Part shown: positions 1-6,631 of the stretch, piece after piece
Numbering within the stretch: position 1 is the first letter of the stretch
How the letters are laid out: each line of letters opens with the position of its first letter
Assembly: GCA_021826485.1 (NCBI GenBank)
Contig: JAKAZX010000110.1
Coordinates: 1-10,463 of the forward strand
Source: Pseudomonadota bacterium
Lineage (GTDB): Bacteria; Pseudomonadota; Alphaproteobacteria; Acetobacterales; Acetobacteraceae
Length of the DNA stretch: 10,463 bases
Direction: 5' to 3'
Notes under the pieces: model-generated
The model's database searches: none
Seen by the model: the letters and a program-made list of their open reading frames with translations, nothing else
What the model was told of the DNA's origin: nothing
Translations under genes and position numbers: made by a program

Positions 1-453
1 GATCAGGACGCGCTCCAGCGTCGGTCGCACCGTGCGGTGGGCGGCGATCATCCATTCCGCCTGCGCGCCGGCCCCGACCATCAGCAGCGTGCGCGCATCG
101 CGCCGCGCCAGATAGTCGGCGGCCAAGGCCGAATCGGCCGCGGTCTTGCGCACCGTCAGCGGCGTCGCGTCGATCGCCGCGAGCGGCGCGCCGTCGGTGC
201 CGTCGAACAGCACGTAGACCGAGGCGATGTTGGGCTTGCCCTGCGCGGCATTGCCGGGAAACACGCTGGCCAGCTTGATGCCGAACGCCTGCCCGCGCTG
301 CCACGCGGCCATGCCGAGCAGACTGTCCGGCGCCTGCTCCATCAGCAGCCGCCCGTAGCCGTCCACGTCGCTGCGATGCCCTTCCCGCAGCGCGGCGATC
401 AGGCTCGGCAGGTCGAGCAGCCGGTCCGCAGTCGCGGCGTCGATCAGGCGCAT
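1..453 (-). CDS. Ornithine cyclodeaminase/mu-crystallin family protein (5' part only)
   Basis: The gene begins at an ATG (451-453) and leaves the window after 151 codons. The family usually has about 310-350 residues, so only the N-terminal half is seen. These are NAD(P)-dependent enzymes acting on amino acids or imines: ornithine to proline, ketimine reduction, alanine dehydrogenation. Visible signs are the substrate-domain strand around FGIKLASVFPGN (57-68) with Lys60 where family members bind the substrate carboxylate, the segment LTVRKTAADSALAADYLA (99-116), and the start of the Rossmann fold with GAGAQA (127-132). Many members have a single Arg before TAA; here it reads RKTAADS, which I recall from a subset whose activity is not ornithine-specific. 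The start overlaps the end of the M24 gene by 10 nt, with a GAGG about 11 nt upstream, so translation is probably coupled. EutC of ectoine use belongs to this family. Family certain, substrate unknown. Confidence 0.9.
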   Translation of the reverse strand, partial: MRLIDAATADRLLDLPSLIAALREGHRSDVDGYGRLLMEQAPDSLLGMAAWQRGQAFGIKLASVFPGNAAQGKPNIASVYVLFDGTDGAPLAAIDATPLTVRKTAADSALAADYLARRDARTLLMVGAGAQAEWMIAAHRTVRPTLERVLI

Positions 454-1721
454 GGGTCCAGCGCCTCGATGATCGGCGTGCGCGACAGCGCCCGCGCCCC
501 GCCTCCGGTGATGACGACCTGCTGCTCCAGCTTCACGCCGTCCGCCCCCCCGACCTCCCCGATATAGCTTTCCACCGACACCACCATGTTCTCGAGGAAC
601 ATCCCGTCATAGCCCCAGTCGGCCCAGTCGGCGACATAGGCGACCGACGGGTACTCGTCGACGAAGCCGCAGCCATGCACCATCATCATGTAGCGGTTGG
701 CCACGTACTCCTCGGGCACCGGCCAGCAGCGTTCGGCGAATTCGCGGAAACTGAGGCCCGGCTTCAGCAGCGCCATGTTGTGCATGATCTGCGCCTGCGC
801 GCGATCGTACAGGCTGCGCTGCCGGTCGGTCGGCTTGCGGCCGGGACAGACATAGCTGCGGGAGATGTCGGCCAGATAGCCGAACGGCCCCACCATGTCG
901 GTATCGAACCCGACGATGTCGCCCGCCTCGATCACGCGGTCCGCGCTCTCGTGGAACCAGGGATTGGTGCGCGGGCCGGAGGCGAGCAGCCGGCATTCGA
1001 TCCACTCCCCGCCATGCGCGATGTTGGTTTCGTGCAGCAGCGACCAGAGCTGGTTTTCCGTGATGCCGGGCTGCAGCGCCGCGCGCATGCGGTCGATCGC
1101 GATGTCGCAGACATCCATCGACGCCTGCATGCAGGCGATCTCCTCCGCCGACTTCACCATGCGCGCCTGTTCGGCCGCTTCCTGGACGTCGAACAACTGC
1201 ACGCCGTGCGACAGCAGGCGCAGCGCGCCGAGCGGGTCGCAGCGATCGACCGCGAGGCGGCGGTTGCGCCCGCCGTACTGGCGCAGCAGGCTGTCGATCT
1301 CGTCGGCCCACAGATGCGCCTTCTCCTCCGTCCGCGGGCCGGCGAGGAAGTAGATCCAGGGCGTGCAGGGCCGCGTCTCGTCCACCACCGGCGAGCCGGC
1401 GGAGACATGGCGGGAGGAGGCGAATTCGAACAGGATCACCGGCCCGTCGGTCGCGACGAAGGCGTAGCGGCCGGGCGCGTGCGTCGTCCAGACCGCCATG
1501 TTGCGCGTGCCGGTGGCGTAGCGCAGGTTCATCGGGTCGGACAGCACGGCCGCGGCGAAATCGCGCTTGCGCAGCTCGGCGCGCAGCCGTGCCAGCCGGC
1601 CGCGCGTCAGGCGGTCCTGGTCGATCAGCGTCATGCGCTGCATGACGCCGGCATCGATCGGCGCCACCGGCCGCGCCCCGCCGCTTTGCGCGGCCGTCGC
1701 CATGGAGAGAATTCGGCTCAT
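444..1721 (-). CDS. DddP-like M24-fold metalloenzyme (possible DMSP lyase or Xaa-Pro-type peptidase)
   Basis: The protein has the pita-bread (M24) fold. Numbering from the upstream GTG at 1743-1745, which gives 433 residues, the N-terminal creatinase-like domain is about 40-190 and the catalytic domain about 195-428. Metal ligands are visible: Asp281 and Asp283 in FDTD, Asp293 in ADISRS, His357 in VHGCGF, Glu392 in VES and Glu407 in KLEQQ. Asp363 lies six residues after the His, where DddP has its proposed catalytic Asp377. Several stretches match my memory of marine DddP: DPMNLRYAT, GGEWIE-RLLASGPRTNPWF, HG-G--DE-P and KLE-QV-IT. DddP cleaves dimethylsulfoniopropionate to dimethyl sulfide and acrylate; most other M24 proteins are aminopeptidases P, prolidases, or hydrolases such as ectoine hydrolase. 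I chose the ATG at 1719-1721 (425 residues), but no good ribosome-binding site decides between it, the GTG and later ATGs. Fold and relationship are clear; DMSP lyase activity is only a possibility. Confidence 0.85.
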   Translation of the reverse strand: MSRILSMATAAQSGGARPVAPIDAGVMQRMTLIDQDRLTRGRLARLRAELRKRDFAAAVLSDPMNLRYATGTRNMAVWTTHAPGRYAFVATDGPVILFEFASSRHVSAGSPVVDETRPCTPWIYFLAGPRTEEKAHLWADEIDSLLRQYGGRNRRLAVDRCDPLGALRLLSHGVQLFDVQEAAEQARMVKSAEEIACMQASMDVCDIAIDRMRAALQPGITENQLWSLLHETNIAHGGEWIECRLLASGPRTNPWFHESADRVIEAGDIVGFDTDMVGPFGYLADISRSYVCPGRKPTDRQRSLYDRAQAQIMHNMALLKPGLSFREFAERCWPVPEEYVANRYMMMVHGCGFVDEYPSVAYVADWADWGYDGMFLENMVVSVESYIGEVGGADGVKLEQQVVITGGGARALSRTPIIEALDPCA

Positions 1722-1785
1722 CGGATCACACCCAGCAATAAACACCGGGCGCGGCGGCCGGGCCGCTGCGCCGCCGACAGATTAG

Positions 1786-1803
1786 GCCGCCGCGCGCGGC
1801 GGC
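1786..1803. repeat. 18-bp perfect GC-only palindrome in the gap before the M24 gene
   Basis: The palindrome reads GCCGCCGCGCGCGGCGGC and is identical on both strands. It lies in the 112-nt gap (1722-1833) between the MgtC-family stop and the chosen M24 start. The transcript could fold here, but no T-run follows on the minus strand, so a standard terminator is not supported. On the minus strand it is nearly coextensive with the 18-nt interval between a TTGCCG (1803-1808) and a TAATCT (1779-1784). That pair would be a weak promoter about 58 nt before the M24 ATG, with the palindrome as its spacer. The rest of the gap is GC-rich and otherwise unremarkable. Confidence 0.45.
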
Positions 1804-1833
1804 GGCAACGGCCGCGGTCCCGCTGCATGCCGG

Positions 1834-2613
1834 TCAGTCCCAATCCGCATCCTCGTTGGCGAACCCGACCTCCCGCACGCCGTCGATCGCGCTCAGCGCG
1901 GCAATCAGGTGCGACACCGGCCGCTTGCCCTTCACCGTCAGCCGCAGGGTGACGATTCCGCGCCGCGCCGCCACGGGCAGCGCGATGCCTTCGCGGTCGG
2001 CGGTGTCCTGTGCCGCCTCCGCCGCATCGCCGGCGGCGCCGGAATCGAGATGGACATGCGCGATGGCAAAGCGCAGTTCGGTGCAGCGGACCAGCACGCG
2101 CCGCAGCAGACCGCGGCCGTCGTCGTAGGTGATCCGCAGATCGGTGCTGTGCCGCCGCGGATGCATGAACCGGCGCTGCAAGGCGGGAAAGGCCAGCATG
2201 ATGAGGAAATGCGCCCCGGTGGTGGCCAGCGCCAGCAGCGGCAGCCCGGCGCCGCACGCCATGCCGAGCGCCGCGGTCAGCCAGACCGAGGCCGCCGTGG
2301 TCAGTCCGCGCACCGCGTCGCGGCGCATGAAGATGACGCCGCCGCCGATGAAGCCGATGCCGGAGACGATCTGTGCGGCGATGCGCGACGGATCGAGCAC
2401 CACCCGGTCCGGGTCCAGCACGTCGGTGAACCCGTATTTGGAGACCAGCATGATCAGCGCGGCCGACACGCCGACCAGCGCATGGGTGCGCAGCCCCGCG
2501 CTCTTCTGCCGCAGCTCCCGCTCCGCGCCCACTAGGGCGGACAGCAGCAGCGCCAGCGACAACGCGCCGAGTTGCGACAGGCCCTGGCCCGACAGGTCGA
2601 AGAAACCGTGCAT
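1834..2613 (-). CDS. MgtC/SapB family inner-membrane protein
   Basis: This is a 259-residue membrane protein. The N-terminal part (about 12-145) carries the MgtC/SapB signature: GAERELRQKSAGLRTH (29-44), AAQIVSGIGFIGGGVI (79-94) and GLTTAASVW (103-111), with four to five hydrophobic segments. The soluble C-terminal part (about 156-259) fits the ACT-like domain of longer family members. MgtC of Salmonella supports growth in low magnesium and inside macrophages and modulates the F-type ATP synthase; many homologues have no known role. The ATG at 2611-2613 is only 14 nt after the stop of the transporter ATPase, so it is probably the last gene of that operon. Its ribosome-binding site is weak, which would fit read-through translation. 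Family assignment is firm; a link to peptide uptake is inferred from position alone. Confidence 0.9.
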   Translation of the reverse strand: MHGFFDLSGQGLSQLGALSLALLLSALVGAERELRQKSAGLRTHALVGVSAALIMLVSKYGFTDVLDPDRVVLDPSRIAAQIVSGIGFIGGGVIFMRRDAVRGLTTAASVWLTAALGMACGAGLPLLALATTGAHFLIMLAFPALQRRFMHPRRHSTDLRITYDDGRGLLRRVLVRCTELRFAIAHVHLDSGAAGDAAEAAQDTADREGIALPVAARRGIVTLRLTVKGKRPVSHLIAALSAIDGVREVGFANEDADWD

Positions 2614-2627
2614 CGCCGGGCGCGGCG

Positions 2628-4664
2628 TCAGCCCGCCGGCGCCGGACCCGTCGTGGCGAACACCGGCGGCACGCGCCGCAACTCCTCGATCGGGATGTGG
2701 CAGTGGATGAGATGGCCGGCGGCAGCCTCGCGCAGCGGCGGCGGCGTGTCGTCGCAGATGCGGCCGAACTTGCGCGGGCAGCGGGTGGCGAAGCGGCAGC
2801 CCGGCGGCACGTTCAGCGGGCTCGGGATTTCCCCTTCCAGACGGATGCGCGTGGTGCGGATTTGCGGGTCCGGCACCGGGGCGGCGGACAGCAGCGCCTC
2901 GGTGTACGGATGATAGGGCGGCTCGAACAGCGCCGAGACCGGGCCGGCTTCCATCACCTGGCCGAGATACATCACCACGACCTCATCGGCGAGATAGCGA
3001 ACGAGGCCGAGGTCGTGGCTGATGAACACGAGCGTGGTGCGATGCTCCTCCTGGATGCGGAGCAGCAGGTTGATGACCGCGGCCTGGACGGAGACATCGA
3101 GCGCCGACACCGGCTCGTCGGCGATCAGCAGTTCCGGGTTGCCGGCGAAGGCGCGGGCGATGGCGATGCGCTGCTTCTGCCCGCCCGACAACTGCCGCGG
3201 CAGCGCATGGCGCAGCGAGACGGGCAGACGCACCATGTCGAGCAGCGCCGACACCCGCGCCTCCGCCGCGCGCCGGTCGCGCGCGATGCCGAATTTGTGA
3301 AGCGCGCGCGCCAGCGGCCAGCCGACCGGATGCGACGGGTTCAGCGTGCCGTCGGGATTCTGGAACACCATCTGCACGGCCGCCACCAGCGCCGCCGCCC
3401 GCCGGCGCGCCGGCCGCGCCGCCACTTCCTTCCCCAGCACGGACAGGCTGCCGCCGGTCGCGGTATCCAGGCCGGCCAGCACTTTCGCGAAGGTGGATTT
3501 GCCCGAGCCGGATTCTCCGACGATCGCCAGCACATGGCCGCGCCGGGCCGCCAGCGTCAGCCGGTCGTTGGCCAGCAACTGCCGCCGTCCGACCGGATAG
3601 ACGCGCGTCAGGTCATGCGCCTCCATCACGATCTCGTCGGTCGCGGCGACGGCGTCGGCACGGGCAACGGGGGACGGCGCCGCCATCTCCGGCAGGTCCG
3701 CCCAGCGGGCGCAGCGCACCAGATGGCCGGGGCCGGCGAGCAGCAGCGGCACCACCGCGGCATCGCACACGCCGGCCGCCGCATGGCCGCAGCGGGACAG
3801 GAAGCCGCAGCTTGCCGGCGCGCGCCCGGCGGCCGGCACGACGCCGGGAATCGGCAGCAGCGGCGCGCCGCGCTTGTCCGCCCCGGAGCGCGGCAGCGAG
3901 GCCAGCAGGCCGCGCGTATAGGGATGGCGCGGTGTGCGGAACAGCCCGGCGGCGGGCGCATCCTCCACCAGCTTGCCGGCGTACATCACGCCGATGCGCT
4001 CGCAGACCTGCGCGATCACGCCGAGATTGTGCGAGATATAGAACAGCGCCGTGCCGTATTTCGCCCGCAGCTCGTTCAGCAGATCGAGCACCGTCGCCTC
4101 CACCGTCACGTCGAGGCCGGTGGTCGGCTCGTCCAGCAGCAGCAGGGCGGGATTGGCGAGCAGCGCCATCGCGATCACGACGCGCTGCTTCTGCCCGCCC
4201 GACAACTGGTGCGGATAGCGGCGCATGACGCTGTCCGGATCGGGCAGATGCACGTCCGCAAGCACGTGCGCAGCCTGCCGCCGCGCCTCGACCATCGAGC
4301 TCATGCCGTGGGCGAGCGGCACTTCGACCAGTTGCGCGCCGATGGTCATCGACGGATTGAGCGCGGTCGCCGGCTCCTGATAGACGATCGCGATGCGGCC
4401 GCCGCGGATGCGCCGCAGCTCCTCGGCCCCGGCACGCACGAGGTCCTGCCCCTCGAACAGGATCTGCCCGCGCGTGATGGCGCCGTTGCGGCCCATGTAT
4501 CCCATGATGGCAAGGATCAGCGTCGATTTGCCGCAGCCGGATTCGCCGACCAGCCCGAAGCTTTCGCCCGCTTCGATGTCGAGCGAGAACTCCGGTATTG
4601 CCGCGACCGTGCCGCGGGAGGTGCGGTATTCGACGCGCAGATCGCGGATCGAGAGCAGCGGCAC
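2628..4664 (-). CDS. Fused DppD-DppF-type ABC transporter ATPase (two nucleotide-binding domains)
   Basis: One 678-residue chain carries both ATPases of a peptide/opine/nickel-type importer, as in GsiA or YejF. Domain 1 has Walker A GESGCGKS (40-47), Q-loop Gln96, signature LSGGQ (154-158), Walker B ending DEP (178-180) and switch His212. Domain 2 has GESGSGKS (383-390), Gln435, LSGGQ (492-496), ADEP (515-518) and His550. All catalytic positions are intact, so both sites should hydrolyse ATP. Each half ends in an oligopeptide-transporter C-terminal domain with four cysteines at the same spacing (286, 292, 300, 318 and 623, 629, 637, 655); in DppD-type proteins such cysteines hold a [4Fe-4S] cluster. 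The start is GTG at 4662-4664, four nt after the permease stop, with AGGCGGA in the permease 3' end as ribosome-binding site. It acts on the cytoplasmic face with the two permeases. An ATG start is not available nearby. Confidence 0.95.
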   Translation of the reverse strand: MPLLSIRDLRVEYRTSRGTVAAIPEFSLDIEAGESFGLVGESGCGKSTLILAIMGYMGRNGAITRGQILFEGQDLVRAGAEELRRIRGGRIAIVYQEPATALNPSMTIGAQLVEVPLAHGMSSMVEARRQAAHVLADVHLPDPDSVMRRYPHQLSGGQKQRVVIAMALLANPALLLLDEPTTGLDVTVEATVLDLLNELRAKYGTALFYISHNLGVIAQVCERIGVMYAGKLVEDAPAAGLFRTPRHPYTRGLLASLPRSGADKRGAPLLPIPGVVPAAGRAPASCGFLSRCGHAAAGVCDAAVVPLLLAGPGHLVRCARWADLPEMAAPSPVARADAVAATDEIVMEAHDLTRVYPVGRRQLLANDRLTLAARRGHVLAIVGESGSGKSTFAKVLAGLDTATGGSLSVLGKEVAARPARRRAAALVAAVQMVFQNPDGTLNPSHPVGWPLARALHKFGIARDRRAAEARVSALLDMVRLPVSLRHALPRQLSGGQKQRIAIARAFAGNPELLIADEPVSALDVSVQAAVINLLLRIQEEHRTTLVFISHDLGLVRYLADEVVVMYLGQVMEAGPVSALFEPPYHPYTEALLSAAPVPDPQIRTTRIRLEGEIPSPLNVPPGCRFATRCPRKFGRICDDTPPPLREAAAGHLIHCHIPIEELRRVPPVFATTGPAPAG

Positions 4665-4668
4665 CGGA

Positions 4669-5547
4669 TCAGTCCGCCTGCGACAGTTCGGTCAACCCGT
4701 CGGCGAGCAGGTTGAAACCAAGGATCAGGCTGACCAGGGCGATGGTCGGATACAGCGCCATGTGCGGAAACACCGTGATCATCGAGGTCGCCTGCTTGAC
4801 CATGCCGCCCCAGTCGGGATTGGGCGGCGGCAGGCCGAGACCGAGAAAGCCGAGCGTGCCGATGGTGATGGTGGTGTAGCCGAGGCGGAGGCAGAAATCC
4901 GTGATCAGCGGGCCACGGCAGTTCGGCAGCAGCTCGACCAGCATGACGAACAGATCGGTTTCCCGCCGCAGATAGGCCGCCGCCACGAATTCCTGGTGCA
5001 TCAGCACCATCACCAGCCCGCGCACGATGCGCGAAATGCCGGGTGCCGAGGCGAGCACCACGGCCACCACGATGTTGAGCGGCGACGGACCGATATTGGC
5101 GATCAGGATGACATACAGGACCACGACCGGGAACGACAGGATCACGTCGGAGGCGCGGCTGACCGCGACATCCACCCAGCCGCGATAATAGCCCGCGAGC
5201 AGCCCCATCGCCGCCCCCACCACATAGGCGGCAAGCACGGCAACGGGGGCGACCGCGAGCACGGTGCGGCCGCCCCAGACGATACGCGCGAGCAGGTCGC
5301 GCCCGAGCGGATCGACGCCGAGCCAGTGCTTCGCCGAACTGCCCGGATGGCCCATCGCCAGATAGTCCTGCGCGTTGGGCAGGGGCAGCGGCAGCAGCGG
5401 CGCCAGCAGCGCCAGCGCCACCCAGAACAGCACGAGCGCCAGCCCGACCAGCGCGATCGGCGAGGACGGCAGGCGGCGCAGCAGGCCGGGCGACGGCCGG
5501 CCGGCATTCTCAAGTGCGGCGGCGGGATCGTTGGCGATGGCGGACAT
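4669..5547 (-). CDS. DppC-type ABC transporter permease
   Basis: This is a 292-residue inner-membrane permease, the second subunit of the importer. A cytosolic tail (1-30) and first membrane helix (about 31-53) precede the family landmark HWLGVDPLGRDLLAR (74-88); further helices follow at about 98-120, 135-153, 157-176, 222-240 and 264-283. The loop that docks on the ATPase should carry EAA---G. Here the region is EFVAAAYLRRETDLF (186-200), and Arg195 stands where the conserved Gly is expected, although LPN (207-209) downstream is kept. The ATG (5545-5547) shares one base with the stop of the preceding permease (TGATG), indicating tight translational coupling. No frameshift is seen and both flanks align with the family. 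Which solute passes through cannot be read from the permease. Confidence 0.93.
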   Translation of the reverse strand: MSAIANDPAAALENAGRPSPGLLRRLPSSPIALVGLALVLFWVALALLAPLLPLPLPNAQDYLAMGHPGSSAKHWLGVDPLGRDLLARIVWGGRTVLAVAPVAVLAAYVVGAAMGLLAGYYRGWVDVAVSRASDVILSFPVVVLYVILIANIGPSPLNIVVAVVLASAPGISRIVRGLVMVLMHQEFVAAAYLRRETDLFVMLVELLPNCRGPLITDFCLRLGYTTITIGTLGFLGLGLPPPNPDWGGMVKQATSMITVFPHMALYPTIALVSLILGFNLLADGLTELSQAD

Positions 5548-6557
5548 CAGCCGCGCGCCTGCGGGTCGAGCAGGCGGTAGCCGATATCGCTCAGCAGTTG
5601 CGTCGCGGTCGCGACGAACAGCGCGATCAGCGTCGCGGCCTCGATCAGGCTCACATCGCCGAACAGCGATGCGTCCAGCAGCATGCGGCCGAAGCCGGGA
5701 TAGGCGAACACCAGTTCGGTGACAACCACACCGCCGATCAGCCAGTTGATCTGCAGCAGGATCACGGTGAACGGCGCGATCATGGCATTGCGCAGCGCAT
5801 GCCGCAGGATCACCTGCCGCCGCGGCAGGCCCTTCAGCACCGCGGTCCGGACATAGGGTTTCGCCATCACCTCGGTCATCGAGGCGCGGACCATGCGTGC
5901 GACATAGCCGGAATCGTAGATCGCCAGCACCGCGACGGGCAGCACGAGCTGCGAGGCGATCGACCAGCCGGAATGCGCATCGAGCGGGCTGGTGCCCGGC
6001 AGGATGCCGAAGGCCACCACGAACACCGCGACCAGAAGCACGCCGAGCGCGAATTCCGGGATCGATGTCATGATGATGGAAAGCGTGGAGACGGCGCGAT
6101 CAAGCGCGCTGCCTGCACGCATCCCGGCCAGCACGCCCAGCACCAGCGACAGCGGCACGATCACCGCGAAGGCAAGGCCGGCGAGCAGCGCGGTGTTGCC
6201 CAGCCGGTCCCACAACACGTCGTTGACCGGCGCCTTGTACAGCGTGGAATAGCCGAAATTGCCGAAATAGCGGTCGCCGCGCGGGTCCTTGAAGCCGAGG
6301 CCGAGCGCCGGGTCCTGCAACGGATCGGCCTCCACCCCGGTCAGCACCCCGACCCAGCGCACGTAGCGCACCAGCAGCGGGTCGTTCAGGTGCAGCTTCT
6401 GGTACAGCAGATCGACCTGTTCCTGCAGCGCGAAGGCGCCCAGCGTCTTGCGCGCGACATTGCCCGGGGAGAACTCGGTGACCACGAACACCAGGAACGA
6501 CGCCACGAGCAGCGTCGCCAGCATCTCCACCGCGCGACGCAGCACGTAGCGCGTCAT
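5547..6557 (-). CDS. DppB-type ABC transporter permease
   Basis: This is a 336-residue inner-membrane permease, the first subunit of the importer. The N-terminus MTRYVLRRAVEMLATLLVAS with its first helix is typical of DppB/OppB. A periplasmic stretch of about 85 residues follows, then helices at about 120-147, 155-185, 203-220, 258-282 and 303-325. The ATPase-docking loop is canonical (PYVRTAVLKGLPRRQVILRH, 234-253), keeping the Gly at 243. The reading frame extends upstream to 6605, but that extension translates a palindromic intergenic repeat (PPPLPQYAGEGG) and is not family sequence, so I start at the ATG 6555-6557. A purine-rich run ending nine nt upstream, the arm of that repeat, is the likely ribosome-binding site. 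The gene ends inside the ATG of the next permease, sharing one base. Confidence 0.93.
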   Translation of the reverse strand: MTRYVLRRAVEMLATLLVASFLVFVVTEFSPGNVARKTLGAFALQEQVDLLYQKLHLNDPLLVRYVRWVGVLTGVEADPLQDPALGLGFKDPRGDRYFGNFGYSTLYKAPVNDVLWDRLGNTALLAGLAFAVIVPLSLVLGVLAGMRAGSALDRAVSTLSIIMTSIPEFALGVLLVAVFVVAFGILPGTSPLDAHSGWSIASQLVLPVAVLAIYDSGYVARMVRASMTEVMAKPYVRTAVLKGLPRRQVILRHALRNAMIAPFTVILLQINWLIGGVVVTELVFAYPGFGRMLLDASLFGDVSLIEAATLIALFVATATQLLSDIGYRLLDPQARG

Positions 6558-6568
6558 GGCCGCGCACC

Positions 6569-6599
6569 CCCCCTCTCCCGCGTATTGCGGGAGAGGGGG
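6569..6599. repeat. Perfect 13-bp inverted repeat (CCCTCTCCCGC type) between binding-protein and permease genes
   Basis: The arms CCCCCTCTCCCGC (6569-6581) and GCGGGAGAGGGGG (6587-6599) pair perfectly around the 5-nt loop GTATT. I recognise this CTCTCCCGC/GCGGGAGAG element as a widespread dispersed intergenic repeat in GC-rich proteobacterial genomes. It sits in the 74-nt gap between the binding-protein stop and the permease ATG. On the minus-strand transcript, the 3' arm (GCGGGAGAGGGGG) ends about 11 nt before the ATG and the G-run continues to nine nt before it. The stem could therefore hide the permease ribosome-binding site, and could protect or partly terminate the upstream message, giving more binding protein than permease. 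No T-run follows. Confidence 0.85.
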
Positions 6600-6631
6600 C
6601 GGCACGAAGGCGGCAGCGTCGTCACCCGCCG

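Noticed and set aside
444..1721. Firm naming as dddP (DMSP lyase)
   Set aside because: Ligand conservation and remembered similarity cannot separate true lyases from the wider M24 clade, and no DMSP-linked genes are nearby.
675..1952. 425-codon plus-strand frame opposite the M24 gene
   Set aside because: Composition-driven antisense frame; it starts with a His run and shows no family similarity, while the minus strand encodes an intact metalloenzyme.
2697..4715. 672-codon open frame on the plus strand opposite the ATPase gene
   Set aside because: It is antisense to a clear two-domain ATPase, its product is low-complexity and rich in Arg, Gln, His and Ala with no family motif. Such frames are expected opposite GC-rich coding sequence.
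6569..6599. Hairpin as a full rho-independent terminator
   Set aside because: There is no T-run on either side and the permease genes just downstream need read-through; a repeat or attenuating stem fits better.
6558..6605. 16-residue N-terminal extension of the DppB-type permease
   Set aside because: It is a translation of the hairpin repeat, and the family N-terminus begins at the ATG 6555-6557.
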